A stretch of 64,000 nt of DNA from Odontocerum albicorne (GCA_949825065.1 OX463849.1:43993307-44057306), one strand, 5' to 3'; positions 22,191 to 34,114 are shown, counted from the stretch's first letter. Translations and numbers: made by a program. The notes: generated by a model not told the origin, from the sequence alone.

Positions 22191-23765
22191 CATGATTATA
22201 CTCGTATGATCATTATATTTTCCCTCAGATACAAGCTATATCCTTCCTAAAAACATGATTATACTCGTATGATCATTATATTTTCCCTCAGATACAAGCT
22301 ATATCCTTCCTAAAAACATGATTATACTCGTATGATCATTATATTTTCCCTCAGATACAAGCTATATCCTTCCTAAAAACATGATTTTACTCGTATGATC
22401 ATTATATTTTCCCTCAGATACAAGCTATATCCTTCCTAAAAACATGATTATACTCGTATGGTCATTATATTTTCCCTCAGATACAAGCTATATCCTTCCT
22501 AAAAACATGATTATACTCGTATGATCATTATATTTTCCCTCAGATACAAGCTATATCCTTCCTAAAAACATGATTATACTCGTATGATCATTATATTTTC
22601 CCTCAGATACAAGCTATATCGTTCCTAAAAACATGATTATACTCGTATGATCATTATATTTTCCCTCAGATACAAGCTATATCCTTCCTAAAAACATGAT
22701 TATACTCGTATGATCATTATATTTTCCCTCAGATACAAGCTATATCCTTCCTAAAAACATGATTATACTCGTATGATCATTATATTTTCCCTCAGATACA
22801 AGCTATATCCTTCCTAAAAACATGATTATACTCGTATGATCATTATATTTTCCCTCAGATACAAGCTATATCCTTCCTAAAAACATGATTATACTCGTAT
22901 GATCATTATATTTTCCCTCAGATACAAGCTATATCCTTCCTAAAAACATGATTATACTCGTATGATCATTATATTTTCCCTCAGATACAAGCTATATCCT
23001 TCCTAAAAACATGGTTATACTCGTATGATCATTATATTTTCCCTCAGATACAAGCTATATCGTTCCTAAAAACATGATTATACTCGTATGATCATTATAT
23101 TTTCCCTCAGATACAAGCTATATCCTTCCTAAAAACATGATTATACTCGTATGATCATTATATTTTCCCTCAGATACAAGCTATATCCTTCCTAAAAACA
23201 TGATTATACGCGTATGATCATTATATTTTCCCTCAGATACAAGCTATATCCTTCCTAAAAACATGATTATACTCGTATGATCATTATATTTTCCCTCAGA
23301 TACAAGCTATATCCTTCCTAAAAACATGATTATACTCGTATGATCATTATATTTTCCCTCAGATACAAGCTATATCCTTCCTAAAAACATGATTATACTC
23401 GTATGATCATTATATTTTCCCTCAGATACAAGCTATATCCTTCCTAAAAACATGATTATACTCGTATGATCATTATATTTTCCCTCAGATACAAGCTATA
23501 TCCTTCCTAAAAACATGATTATACTCGTATGATCATTATATTTTCCTTCAGATACAAACTATATCGTTCCTAAAAACATGATTATACTCGTATGATCATT
23601 ATATTTTCCCTCAGATACAAGCTATATCCTTCCTAAAAACATGATTATACTCGTATGATCATTATATTTTCCCTCAGATACAAGCTATATCCTTCCTAAA
23701 AACATGATTATACTCGTATGATCATTATATTTTCCCTCAGATACAAGCTATATCCTTCCTAAAAA
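22191..23765. repeat. 63-bp minisatellite, 25 units
   Basis: Twenty-five head-to-tail units of exactly 63 bp start at CATGATTATACTCGTATGAT and contain the palindrome ATGATCAT, the octamer TACTCGTA and CCCTCAGATACAAGC. The units are nearly identical. Scattered single-base variants (a G in ATGGTCATT, CGTTCC for CCTTCC, an ACGCGTA variant, CTTCAGATACAAACT) mark subgroups. Such homogeneity points to recent expansion or gene conversion. No long open frame runs through it. Confidence 0.95.
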
Positions 23766-23824
23766 ATCATGCTTGATTCAATTCTAGAATAGTTGTTCTA
23801 TTCTAGAATTGAATCAAGCATGAT
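23766..23824. repeat. Perfect 27-bp hairpin at the minisatellite end
   Basis: Left arm 23766-23792 and right arm 23798-23824 are perfectly complementary with a TTGTT loop. The arms contain CTTGATTCAATTCTAGAATA. A third partial copy (TTCAATTCTAGAG) follows. The hairpin begins where the last 63-bp unit breaks off. Confidence 0.9.
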
Positions 23825-23879
23825 TCAATTCTAGAGTAGATAGAGAATTTGTACAATATTTTAATTTAAAAAAAATTAT

Positions 23880-24440
23880 TTTTTTCACACGTGCAATACA
23901 GGACAGAGCGCCCAACTTTCCTATTACAACACATCTCTTTCGAATCCTCTACATTCATAAATAATCTTAAGCAACTCGTACAATTTATCTGGCTTTATTT
24001 ATCACCTCCTCTACGTCCTTACATTTTCTCACACAATTTATTATATTTACCTCACTGCGTTTCCTTTTATCAAAATGTTTACTTGGTTCAACCATATTTT
24101 TCTCGGTCTTCTTCTACCATCACTCCTACTCATGATAGCATTGCAAATTTCTTTAATCAGTATTTCTTCATCAAATCTTTCAATATGTTCAGTGCTGTTT
24201 ATCACCATACCTAACATATCAGTGTTATCTTACATTCATCTTAAATAATTAAATTTCTTAATCTGCATACATCAATATAGCACATATCTTCTCAGTGCAC
24301 GTATTTCCATCGCATTTACTCATTCTTCGGGTCTACGTTTTACTCAGATACCATTTTGGCAGATCTTAGTTTAGGTATAGATTTTATCTTTTAATGTCCC
24401 ATTGACTTTGTTTCCTATTACAACTAGCCTTTCAATATAT
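23880..24440 (-). pseudogene. Decayed LINE fragment (RWFGHVERMNE type)
   Basis: The minus strand ends with AIGNKVNGTLKDKI-like coding (compare RVAIGNKVNGVLKH at 3.9 kb) and carries the ACGCAGTGAGGTAAATATAA and GGTAGAAGAAGACCGAGAAA blocks. It is heavily decayed. The plus-strand 107-codon frame over it is a shadow. Confidence 0.5.
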
Positions 24441-24444
24441 GCAA

Positions 24445-25185
24445 TTCAGCTTATAAAACTCTATTATTTGTAATGAGGATCTTTAAGTCGTTTGAAAACC
24501 AAATGGTACTCAAAACGTTGTTTAATTCATTGATCCATAGCAAACTAGAAAACAATGCTGGCATTTGGAGCCCGCTGGGGGCGCAGAACTCACTCATGGT
24601 GGAGAAGGTGCAAAAGAAATATCTACGGTATCTCTATATGAGAGAGTTTGGTGTCTATCCATGGCTTCATCCTACTCGATTTCTGCTGGGCATGCTCGGG
24701 TGTAACTCCTTGAGTGTAAGAAGAGATCTGCGTCGCCAGGTATACGTTGTCAGACTCGTTCAAGGAATGGTGAGCTGTCCAGCATTACTACAAAGATTAG
24801 CGTTAAATGTTTCTAACAATTACACTAGACTGCGCCGAGCCAGCAAGAACTGTATGTTCTCAATAACATACGCAAATGGGTCTTCCAGCTGCTGTGCCTG
24901 TTGGAAGGGCTTTAACTATTTTGAACGAGACTGCTACGGATATTGACATATTTCATATCACATTACCAAAAGCAAAAGAAAATTTTATTCTACAATAAGA
25001 TTGAGCGCGTTAGAAAGCATTCATCAACGTATTTAAGGGACTTTGAAAATATTTGTGTGTGTATATGTATGCATACAAAATTTGATATTTTTTTTAATTT
25101 TACATAATTTTTGTAATGTTAACATTTTTTGTATGATATTTTCCAATGTAATTGGGCTAAGTCTGTATTGAGAAAATAAATATAT
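24445..25185 (+). mobile_element. LINE-J copy, 5'-truncated, with (AAATA)n-type tail
   Basis: The coding remnant (24473-24946) is followed by a 3' UTR ending GTAATTGGGCTAAGTCTGTA and an A-rich tail GAAAATAAATATATA. The same 3' end recurs at 31.74-31.97 and 44.83-45.01 kb, giving three copies of one family. Confidence 0.7.
24473..24946 (+). pseudogene. LINE-J post-RT C-terminal region, frameshifted
   Basis: 157 codons read LFNSLIHSKLENNAGIWSPL, VEKVQKKYLRYLYMRE, LGCNSLSVRRDLRRQVYVVR and PALLQRLALNVSNNYTRLRR. This is the conserved region after the RT of jockey-type LINEs (LV.S.LEY...VW.P......IE.VQ.KFLR.L). Compared with the copy at 31.4 kb, the frame shifts after SITYA and ends early. The RT catalytic part is missing. 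Confidence 0.75.
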
Positions 25186-26417
25186 ATCTACCTTTCCATC
25201 GATACGGAACATACTTCCTAAATAGCAGAATTATTCAATTAAATGTAATAAAAAAAAGTACATTTCATCAATTAAATGTTATGTATTGTAATTAAATATT
25301 TTTTTCACTTGACTTCCTAAAAAAGGTTTAACAATCCTCAAAAAAAAAATCTCTGGAAAAAGATGGAATTCAGTTTTAAAAGAAGATACGTAAAACTGGT
25401 AGAATTTTAAATATTACACCTTATATTTTTTAACGGTAAATTATATTTATCGAAGCTTTATACTGAACATTATATTTATAAATATTAACCATTAGTTTGG
25501 ATCATTCAGAAACGCAAATAAAAAATTAAAAAAAAACATATTTTATAGTATATGCTTCACTTTTCTGCTTTTTAACGTGTCCTCGAGATATGTAACTCAT
25601 ATTCATTGACACGGTGACTGTGAGAGCGTTTCCTTGTTACCCAGCACTACATAGCATCATCACACTTCAACTGCTCGGCTGAAAACTAAATTTCAGCGAC
25701 TGATACATACCCTGAATGCGAGGTCGTGTATTTATTTTACTAAATAAAAAAAATATGCTTCAGAACATGGCGGTTTCAGTTAAAAAGGCGAGTAATGATT
25801 TAAAATATAGATACAAATGAGTTCCAACCCTCAAAACTCGCTAATCAGAGACGACGGTTGCTCAAAAATACATCGTATTTCTTACGAGTCTCGTAAAGTC
25901 AGTGAAATCAGAATACTTGTACGGATTATTTTGGTAAATCTTTCATAATTCATTCTTATTACGTAGCTGAACCACCGTTTATGACAACCTACGTAATCTA
26001 GTCGGTAATACGCTTGACTTATGAATAGGGATTATGGATTTGACTTCAGGTGGTACCCGAAATAAAAATAAAAAAGGGTCTGTGTTAAGTAAAAAATGTT
26101 CGTCTGGTGACGATACTCTCAGGCGCTTGACGTGTGCAAGTGTTGTTTCTGAACCGAACGAAAAAATTGTTATATTATTTATATTGAGAGTTAGTTTACG
26201 TGTGCTCCACTTGTCCTGCCCATTATGTCAGTGATTTCAGGCATTGCCTTTTCCACTGTTGTGTAATTTGTGTGTGAGGGGGGGGGGTGTTTATGTGTGT
26301 ATACTTTGAGGAAGTATTTGTGTCTTTATATTCTCTTTAGCTAGTTTATGGTCCCTTCCCCTCCCTCCTCAGATCATCGAACTTTGCCCGAGATGTTATG
26401 GGTCACATATCCAGAGT
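25186..26417. other. No recognisable gene
   Basis: AT-rich. A G10 run at about 26279-26288 follows TGTGTGA. No family identified. Confidence 0.4.
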
Positions 26418-26600
26418 GATTATGTCTCATGTCAGCGGCCCTGGTGACATTGTCAAGATTCTAGCGTCCTCCCAATCCCCCCGCCCCATCCCACAGCCCC
26501 CCGGCTCCCGTGAACAGCAACAAACCGCTCGTCGCGCAAGAAGACTGATAAGAAGGCATAGCTCGGTAACGAAGAAGAAGATATATATAATGTGTGTGAT
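26418..26600 (+). repeat. SINE-3 candidate, second copy
   Basis: Starts CATGTCAGCGGCCCTGGTGA, has a C-rich body (CCAATCCCCCCGCCCCATCC) and ends GAAGAAGAAGATATATATAA. It parallels the minus-strand element at 18560-18805. GC content contrasts strongly with the surroundings. Confidence 0.45.
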
Positions 26601-26639
26601 TTTTAAAATTACTTATAATAATATATGCGGTAAGGGTGT

Positions 26640-26730
26640 AGTGTGAGGATGGGAAGGTAGCTGCTGCGGCCTTATAAATGTAGCTTTCCCGTATTTGCAC
26701 ATACGTGAGGCCATATTTGGTGAGGAAATC
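26640..26730 (+). repeat. Dispersed repeat R-A fragment
   Basis: GGTAGCTGCTGCGGCCTTAT, then CCCGTATTTGCACATACGTG and CATATTTGGTGAGGAAATCA align with the R-A core. Confidence 0.45.
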
Positions 26731-27959
26731 AGAGTGTTGTTTCCAATTCCAATGAACCATCTCAATGTTTTTTTATTCATCTTAAGCATTGTATCTTCTT
26801 TCAATCGGTATTGACTTTCAATCAATACGCCTATTTAGTTCCCATGACATACAATGGCGTGCCGAATTCAATAAAGGTAAAGGGAGGAAAACCATTTAGG
26901 CAGTCGATCGGAGCGTGGTTGTTATTGCGACAGGAGTTGGAGTACTTGGGCTTTCATGATGAATGACGTGTGGAAAAGGTTTGTGTGGGCTCTTGATTGT
27001 GGGTTTTTTTTTGTTGTAATAATTTTGTTGTTTTTATATTTATATTTCTGTATATTCTTGTTTTTATTTTTATGATTGTGTGCGGTATATTATGGAATGA
27101 ACATTTTTGGTCTTTCTGGAGTGATGATGTGTGAGGAGTTTAATTTCGCATGATGTTTCCAGTCGTAATTGAGTGTCACTGTTTGTCAGGTTGATGAGAA
27201 TGTGCAACGGGGTTTTGTTTTTGTGTAATCGAAAATTAGAAAGAAGTATCGATTTATTTTTTCATGCTAAATATCCTCAGTGAGATACAGCCAAAAGCTT
27301 AGTTTATTGGGGACACGACAAATGAAAGACAACAAACCCAGATCCATTAAAATAAAGTCCAAATTAAATTACCTGTGGTTTTTTCGCAAGTGACGTATAT
27401 TTCTTGTCACGTGTAAATAAATAAAAATAAAATTTTAAAAAATTTTAAAATAAATATAATATTTGTTTAACAAAATCTCTAAAGAGACAGAATGTACGTT
27501 GGGTGGTTTTTGCATTAATACTTTCATTTATGAAACACCGCAGCAATAAAAGGGTATTTCTGTTGACCAAAATATATGGAGGATACAGCCGTGAAGCAAA
27601 CAGACACAAATAAATTCTCAATTAAAAACCAAAAACTGTCCTGAAATAAGAGTTTTTTTCTCTCACAGTTCAAGGACTTTTTTTGGTTTTTGTTACCATA
27701 TATCCTTGAATGTATCTTTGATATATTTATAAACAATAGTTTATAGTTATTTTGGTATATTTAAATATACTCGAATATACCATATATACTTGTATATGGA
27801 TTCAGCCACAAAGGAAGTGTAGCATGATAGGAAAGTTTAATGATCTGTCCTCTAAGTCTAAGCGGACAAAGATGGCGTGGTGATTTTCGTATATTTCTCA
27901 AGTTTATTTTTCAATGGCCTAAGACCTACAATATAAATAACGTAATATAAACAAAACAT
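26731..27959. other. No recognisable gene
   Basis: AT-rich with T-rich tracts. No gene or repeat family recognised. Confidence 0.4.
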
Positions 27960-28470
27960 TAAGGACAATACTTTGCCTCTGGAGTTGGCTAACCCTGCAT
28001 CAACATGTAAGAAGGTCTTGATTCTGCAAAGCAACTTGCATCTCGTTCTACTAATGAGGCCATGTGTTTTCTATATCTCAATATCTATCCATAAAATTCC
28101 CACGAAATTCTCAAAAAATCCAATATTTGTTCTATGTATGCGTTATTCCACTAAAAATAAATCTGAGTTCTTTACCTCTATAAAATAAGTCTTCGACAAT
28201 TACGTAAGTCTGCTTGGTGAAGTTGGTAATATTTTGTGGTATACATACATAACACATATTGAACTTAAATATACATGTAATTATTAAATAATTTTAAAAC
28301 AATGACTGTAATTTATTATTACTACTGCTCTTTGTATCTTCATGTTAGTTAAAGATAAAGTTTTGTATTATTTGTCAATAATTTTAAGTACTTGTATAAC
28401 CTGTCACATGTTCATTTGTATATAAAGACACTGTTGTGTCGTTAATTGAATAAATAAAATAAATAAATAA
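27960..28470 (+). repeat. Dispersed repeat R-B, long copy
   Basis: Runs from TTTGCCTCTGGAGTTGGCTA to an AATAAATAAATAAATAAAT tail. It aligns over its length with 49500-50035 (minus) and, for its 3' two-thirds, with 10130-10505. The first part keeps an open frame (PLELANPASTCKKVLILQSN) also conserved at 49.9 kb, so it may be the last codons of an unrecognised retroelement protein. Confidence 0.65.
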
Positions 28471-28564
28471 ATGATCGAATTGGCCAGACGCTTAACTTAA
28501 CACAATATAATAAGTCTAGAAAAAGAGTTTATCTGATCACCCAACATTTTTTTTTAATCTGTTA

Positions 28565-28665
28565 ATACTAGTGTTTTCAAACACCGAGTGAGAACGCCTT
28601 TTAAGAGAGTCTGCTCTCTAAACAGCGCCATATAAATTGTTCTTTATAATAATAATTATAAAATA
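28565..28665 (+). repeat. SINE-2 copy
   Basis: TTTCAAACACCGAGTGAGAA, a small hairpin AGAGAG-TCTG-CTCTCT, then AAACAGCGCCATATAAATTG and an A/T-rich tail. The tail matches copies at 51.7, 52.1 and 47.4 kb (minus). Confidence 0.5.
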
Positions 28666-28675
28666 GTTTCAAAAC

Positions 28676-28744
28676 TGAAAGACAGGTGTGCTATCAACTG
28701 AAATACAGGTGTGCTATCAATTGAAAGACAGGTGTGCTATCAAC
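28676..28744. repeat. 23-bp tandem repeat, three units
   Basis: TGAAAGACAGGTGTGCTATC-type units start at 28676, 28699 and 28722, with one base change in each of the later units. Confidence 0.85.
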
Positions 28745-29259
28745 TAGGCTACGAAGATCGTTTACTTTTGAAGTAATGTAAACTTTTTACAATTTGTCAT
28801 AAATTGTGACCATTTTCTTTCAATAAAAAGGAATAAATCTTTAACAATTTTACAGCATTACGTAGCACATACATAAGCGTTGAATTCCTCTTGGCACGTT
28901 CTCGAGCTCGCAAGTGGGCATAAAATACGAGGACACAATTTCGAGTCGAGCGTAAAGAAATTACCGCTGTTATGTTATTACTCCAACTTCCCATAACATC
29001 GACCAATAATACAATTCGATGAAAAATATCCGCAGAAATGTTTCTCTTTTATTGAGATACGGTCAGTTTATTGCGATTAATTGCAGATGCTAGAAATAAA
29101 CGGACACCCTTACATTTCATTTATCCGCAACTGCATTTTAGTCTTATTAAAGCAATACCAATAGAATCGCTCCTCCTCGACCAACATGCACAATCTCATT
29201 CTTATAATTTCTCACTGTTCCTTCCTCAAAATCGTATTTTTTTAATTTTTTTTATTCGA
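28745..29259. other. No recognisable gene
   Basis: Non-coding. A 69-codon minus frame at 28797-29006 has no motif. Confidence 0.35.
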
Positions 29260-29600
29260 CATCGTTGCTGAGCCTCGTAGTCGGGAATCCTCTCGCCATT
29301 CCAACGACAATTCGATTGAAAAGCGAAGCTGTAAGTTTGTTTGTTTTTTATTTGGTTGCCGTTGTACACCAGCACATTCACCGGTCACGCCGCAGTACCA
29401 GATCTTAGTGCACAACAAAGTGGGACGGTCAGAGCACAACGAAATGTTTTTTTTCTCTTTTTTATTGGAAGAATATATATGACCGAAGTCAAACCCGAGA
29501 ACACTATGCGAAAAAAAATGATTGTAATTTGAGAGAAGTAGCACGGCGCGGGGTTCGAACCACCGATCTTCCGCACTGAATACAATACGTTACCGCGCGA
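29260..29600 (-). repeat. SINE-4 copy with B box
   Basis: Read on the minus strand: GTGCGGAAGATCGGTGGTTC, GAACCCCGCGCCGTGCTACT, TCGGTCATATATATTC, CCGGTGAATGTGCTGG, then GCTTCGCTTTTCAATCGAAT. GGTTCGAACCCC is a strong B box. A parallel minus-strand copy is at 49150-49495. Four overlapping short frames here are shadows. Confidence 0.6.
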
Positions 29601-30572
29601 TGTTTAAATTGTCTACTCAAAATTTATTTGCGATATATGATAAACATCAAAAGTTAATAAAAAATTAAAAACTTTTTTTTCATGAAAATAATCACATGAA
29701 GGCATATAACACTCAGGTCATATAACACTCAGCAGGGTGAATTGTCGAAACCAAAAAAAAGCAATACTTATAATTGAACGTTGTTTTTGCTTCTGATTGG
29801 AATATTATCTTTTTCCACCTTGTTTCACCCATCCCTTCTCTCATTATTTGTTGTAAATTGTATACAGCCTTTAAACGAATACTTTACAAAATCGCATACA
29901 TTTTTTGGCAATAGTTTTGCTATTTCAAACGAAATATACAATTTTTTTGATAAAATATTACAATTTTTTGATAAAAAAAAAACAATTTTAAAAATATCTA
30001 AATTCTAATTAAAAATAAATGAAAATCGAAATGATTTGCCCAAAATCCACTTTAATACTCGTATTAAAATTCACAGAACTTGAAAATCATATGGAGCCAA
30101 ATAGATTTTTTTTTCTCTCGTTCTTTAACACGTAAAAAATGTTTCATGTCACTATTTAATCCATTAAAAGTTCTAGAAATTACACCTCGCAGGGTTTTGT
30201 CACCATACTTATTGTCCATTATCGGAACCCTTATAAGTTGTCCTACCTGATCTAGACGAGTAACCACTCTACAAGTGTGTATATATTTTAAATATTTTTT
30301 TAAAAATTATTTGGTATGTTATATTTAAATCTAGGATCCTCATATCGTTCACACTGTTGACTGCCATGTGGAAGATGACCTCCATCTTCCAATCGTATCG
30401 AACACCATCTCTAAAGCTGATTAAACCATGTAATCATCCTCCCTTATTATCAAAACCATCTGAGACGATTTTTCTTCCAGTTTGTTAATGTGTTTAACCC
30501 TGGCAATACCCCTGGTTCATCTCAAAACTTTAATTTCTGTTACATGGCGCTTTTATTCAAAGCATATAAATC
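29601..30572. other. No recognisable gene; one unidentified minus frame
   Basis: Mainly AT-rich. A 67-codon minus frame (30064-30267) reads VTRLDQVGQLIRVPIMDNKY with a basic C-terminus. It has a protein-like composition, but I recognise no family. Confidence 0.3.
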
Positions 30573-30740
30573 CTGATAGCTGCCTTATAGATGTTGTATT
30601 TTGTTCTCACAGGCACTCTAAGGCCGCGCTCCCATTAAAAATCTCCACTTACATGGTAAGTCTGACAGCTACCTTATTGGCATTGTATTTTTTTCTCACA
30701 GGCAATCTTAGGTCTAGATCCCGTTTAAAATCTCCACTCA
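30573..30740. repeat. Diverged direct duplication, period about 89 bp
   Basis: CTGATAGCTGCCTTATAGAT...TTCTCACAGGCACTCTAAGG...AAAATCTCCACTTA (30573-30652) is repeated with changes at 30662-30740. The second unit leads into the hairpin at 30722. Confidence 0.7.
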
Positions 30741-30774
30741 AGACATTTGGTGTCTTAAGTGGAGATTTTAAACG
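30722..30774. repeat. 24-bp hairpin
   Basis: Arms 30722-30745 (CGTTTAAAATCTCCACTCAA...) and 30751-30774 are complementary apart from one mismatch, with a TTTGG loop. A further partial copy (AACTCCACTTAAGAC) follows at about 30785. Confidence 0.85.
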
Positions 30775-31195
30775 ACTTTTAAAAACTCCACTTAAGACTC
30801 TTCTACCATCATTTGTCATTATTGATGCCGGATATTTAACAATTTTAAACATATTTGACAGCCGTGCAGTGAATGTTTAAAAATGCCGGGAGAACTGGCA
30901 GTTCTATTTGCTTCTCCCCGGATTACACGAATCCTATTTACCTATATTATTTTATCTTTTCTATCGTTTTTTTTATAGATAAAGCACCATTAGCATGTTG
31001 GTAATTCATCAGTGTTTAAATAATTACTCTGCATCTACATGTGGATATGTTAATAAAAACATGTATGTAGACTTAATCTTTATAACATTGTGCCTTGCGC
31101 AAGTAAGAAGACAGAGAAAAGTTTTATTTATATTTTACTTTTATAATTAAAATAAGTCTTTGTGTTAAAAGTGAATAGGACAGGACGACCCTCCC

Positions 31196-31256
31196 TTACA
31201 GAGAAGTATCGAATAACTTATAAAGGTTCCGAAGAAGGGTAGATACTTCTCTGTAA
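31196..31256. repeat. 15-bp perfect inverted repeat
   Basis: TTACAGAGAAGTATC (31196-31210) and GATACTTCTCTGTAA (31242-31256) are perfect complements around a 31-base spacer. It is not part of a repeat family seen elsewhere in the window. Confidence 0.8.
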
Positions 31257-31398
31257 CTCTAAGTTTAAGATTTTTTATATTATTGTACATTTTTCCCTTC
31301 ATTTTCTACTTCTGTCAATGCCGTCAATATCCTGTACACTCTTTGGCATAGAGTCAACAGAGAAGTCTTTCTCATTTTCATTTTAGATGACGATGGCA

Positions 31399-31975
31399 TC
31401 GGTGTCTATCCATGGCTTTATCCTACTCAGTTTCTGCTGGACATGCTCGGGTATAACTCCTTGAGCGTAAGAAGAGATCTGTGTCTCCTGGTATACGTTG
31501 TCAAACTCGTTCGAGGAGCTGTGAGATGTCCAGCATTACTACAAAGATTAGCGTTAAATGTTCCTAACAATTATACTAGACTGCGCCGGCAAGAACTGTT
31601 CTCAATAACATACGCAAGAACGGGTCTTCCAGCCACTATGCGTGTTGGAAGGGCCTTAACTCTTCTGAACGGGACTGCTTCGGATATTGACATATTTCAT
31701 ATCACATTACCAAAAGCAAAAGTAAATTTTTTTCTTAGATTGAGCGCGTTAGAAAGCACTCATCAACATAATTAAGTGACTGTGAATATATGTGTATCAT
31801 ACTCGTATGTTTGTGTGTATATACTCGTATGTATGAATATGCATTATTTTTTATTTTATATACGAGTAATTTAAAAAAAAAATTCTATGTATTTTTTCTT
31901 CTTTTTTAATGTCTTGTATTTTTCAAAGTAATTGGGCAAAGCCTGTTTTGAAAAAATAAATAAATAAATATTAAG
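31399..31975 (+). mobile_element. LINE-J copy, 5'-truncated
   Basis: In-frame coding begins at the truncation point (GVYPWLYPTQFLLDMLGYNS), upstream of the ATG at 31443, and runs to a stop at 31775. It contains SLSVRRDLCLLVYVVKLVRG, PALLQRLALNVPNNYTRLRR and a C-terminus ending SALESTHQHN. The 3' UTR then ends GTAATTGGGCAAAGCCTGTT and (AAATA)n. This is the least damaged LINE-J copy, but it holds only the C-terminal region. Its 3' UTR carries three TACTCGTA/TACGAGTA octamers, two of them absent from the 44.8-kb copy. Confidence 0.75.
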
Positions 31976-33199
31976 GAACCACATACCTCATTCGGAAAAA
32001 AATTGAGAGGAAAGACAACTCTCTTTCTCCTTAAGAAATACTAAAACTTAACCGAAATGTTACGACTTCTATGATATCAGTTGGAGATATGTTGTTTTGT
32101 TTAGAAATTGATCTACATTTTTATTTCACAGATTTTGTCTTGTATCTCATTTGACAAAAAGTAAATCCATTGTCAGGAGGTATTTTTACGTTATGTAAAT
32201 AAATACAAATACTTGAACTAAACGATAAAAATATACAACCAAAGTTTACTTCTTTATTCAAGTCAATTTTATATGAAAATTATACTCGTAAAATGAAGAA
32301 GGGTTCAATACTTCGAATTTCCCTTGTTAGGGAAAAGTCTTCTGAATCGATCAATCAACTTTACATTAATAATTCCCCTTAAGGCTCCCCTACTTAAATA
32401 ATTCCCCTAAGAAGTAGTTTCATTTTCTTTACATATTTTGCACCTGACTATCGATCCTTCACACTGAGCATCCCACCTTTTCTTACTAACTAATGCCCTC
32501 CAAAATTGAAACGATGAAACACATTGCCAAAAAAATGTGTTTCCCAAGTAATAACTTTTGTGCTGAGGAAGACATTTTTTTTGCAATGTGCTTCGTCGTG
32601 ATTTTGTTATCATATTCAAGAGATTGTTAACGAATTTGAGACTAGTGCAAGCAATTAGTACAACAGATGTCATCTCAATCCAGTGAGTCATCCATTCTCC
32701 TAACTGCCATTTCTCTTTTGTTCACGCACGAGCTTTAAGCATTAAAATACTTTGACATTTCTTTTTCGTGGATTTTCTCTTGAATGTGTTTTTTTTCCTT
32801 TGCGTCAGAATATGTGTGTGATTGCAGGATATAGATTATATTTTTCATCCAATTTTTTTGTCGGTGACCTATTATTTTATTAGCTGAATTGATTGCTTAT
32901 TTCTTGTAATTTATTAATTTTCTCTTTTGTTAATCAGCATGTACAAGGGTGTGGGCTAAAAATCGTCTGATGTCCTCGCGGCCGGGCTCGTCTTCTATTG
33001 ATGGGATTGTATCTCGACCGGAGGGATGTTACGAGATAAGCCTTTGATGAAATCTCTCTTAAATGAATTTTCTACGCTATTATCTTGAAATACATAAACA
33101 ATTCAAAATATATTTTATATGTGTGTGCATACTGTGTTGCTATCAATAAACCTATATTTATTTATTTCAAACCATTTGTAATTTTTTCTCACTTAAGTA
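31976..33199. other. No recognisable gene
   Basis: AT-rich. A 94-codon minus frame (32407-32691) has several Cys and Lys residues but no family I recognise. Confidence 0.35.
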
Positions 33200-34095
33200 T
33201 TAGGTGATAACATAAGTTGTGTCCGTTTTTTTTTTCAATTTAAAAATGAGCACCAAAAGTAAAACAAAATGGTAGAGGTTATACGTCATTCGAAAACAAA
33301 AATTTTGCTCTATAAGATATTGTGTTTGCTTTTACGTTACATATATTATTTTATTTGATTACAAGCCTTCAAAATGGAGTGCCAAGTAGACGAAAGTGAG
33401 CATTTTCGACACCTCCTTCTGTTCGCGTTCAATCGAAGAAATAAAGCTGCCAAAGCTGTTCGATATATTTGCGAAGTGTACGGTGAAGATGCTATGAAAG
33501 AAAGGGCAGCTCGTTGATAGTTTTTGCGTTTTAAAGACGGTAGTTTCGACCTGAAAGACATGGAGCGTTCCGGACGACTAGTGGACTTCGATGAGGACCG
33601 CTTAAACCACATTATTCATGAAGATCCAGTCACATGACTGTATACCGCCATCTTAAATCAATGGGAAAAGTCCAGAAGTTCGGCGCTTGGATTCCACATG
33701 TTTTGAGTGAAAACAACAAAAATCAACGTTCGATAATTTCTGCTTGTTTGCTCGCGCGTCATCGAGCTACGCATGGCCACAAGCAAAAGTTCCTTTACCG
33801 CATGATTACTGGTGATGAAAAATGGTTTGAAAATGGTTATGAAAAAATAAATGGTGATGAAAAATGTTTAAAGGGTATCTTCATGAACAATATGGTTTAA
33901 GCGGTCCTCATCAAAATCCACTCACTGGTCGTCCGGAACGCTCTATGTCTTTTAGGTTGAAATTACCATCTTTGAAACGCAAAAACCATCAATGAGCTGT
34001 CTTTTAATTCATAGCATCTTCACCGTACACTTCGCAAATATCGCGAGCAGCTTTGGCAGCTTTCTTCCCTCGATTGAACACGAACAGAAGGAGAG
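33200..34095 (+). mobile_element. Fold-back mariner derivative, right end lost
   Basis: The left terminus (TTAGGTGATAACATAAGTTG, then TGTCCGTTTTTT) matches the terminus of the mariner at 59664, next to TA. It is followed by the first part of the transposase frame. From about 33900 to 34095 the sequence is an inverted copy of the 5' coding region (AACGCTCTATGTCTTTTAGG...GCAGCTTTGGCAGCTTT), instead of the 3' half. No matching right terminus is found before unrelated sequence begins. Confidence 0.75.
33374..33900 (+). pseudogene. Mariner transposase N-terminal remnant
   Basis: MECQVDESEHFRHLLLFAFN, then KAAKAVRYICEVYGEDAMKE, is the N-terminal helix-turn-helix of mariner transposases (ICEVYGE-A). 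KDMERSGRLVDFDEDRLN is the GRP-type linker. HMTVYRHLKSMGKVQKFGAW is the second HTH and the W-V-P-H region, here W-I-P-H. MITGDEKWF carries the first catalytic Asp of the DD34D triad. In-frame stops after ERAAR and a deletion before HMTVY break it, and the rest of the catalytic domain is missing. Confidence 0.8.
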
Positions 34096-34114
34096 GTTCC
34101 AATAATACCGGGAA

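Noticed and set aside
22191..23765. Regularly spaced repeats resembling a CRISPR array
   Set aside because: The 63-bp units are contiguous with no unique spacers, and the DNA is clearly eukaryotic.
33346..33612. 88-codon minus frame over the mariner, and 59849-60079 minus
   Set aside because: Antisense shadows of the transposase N-terminus.
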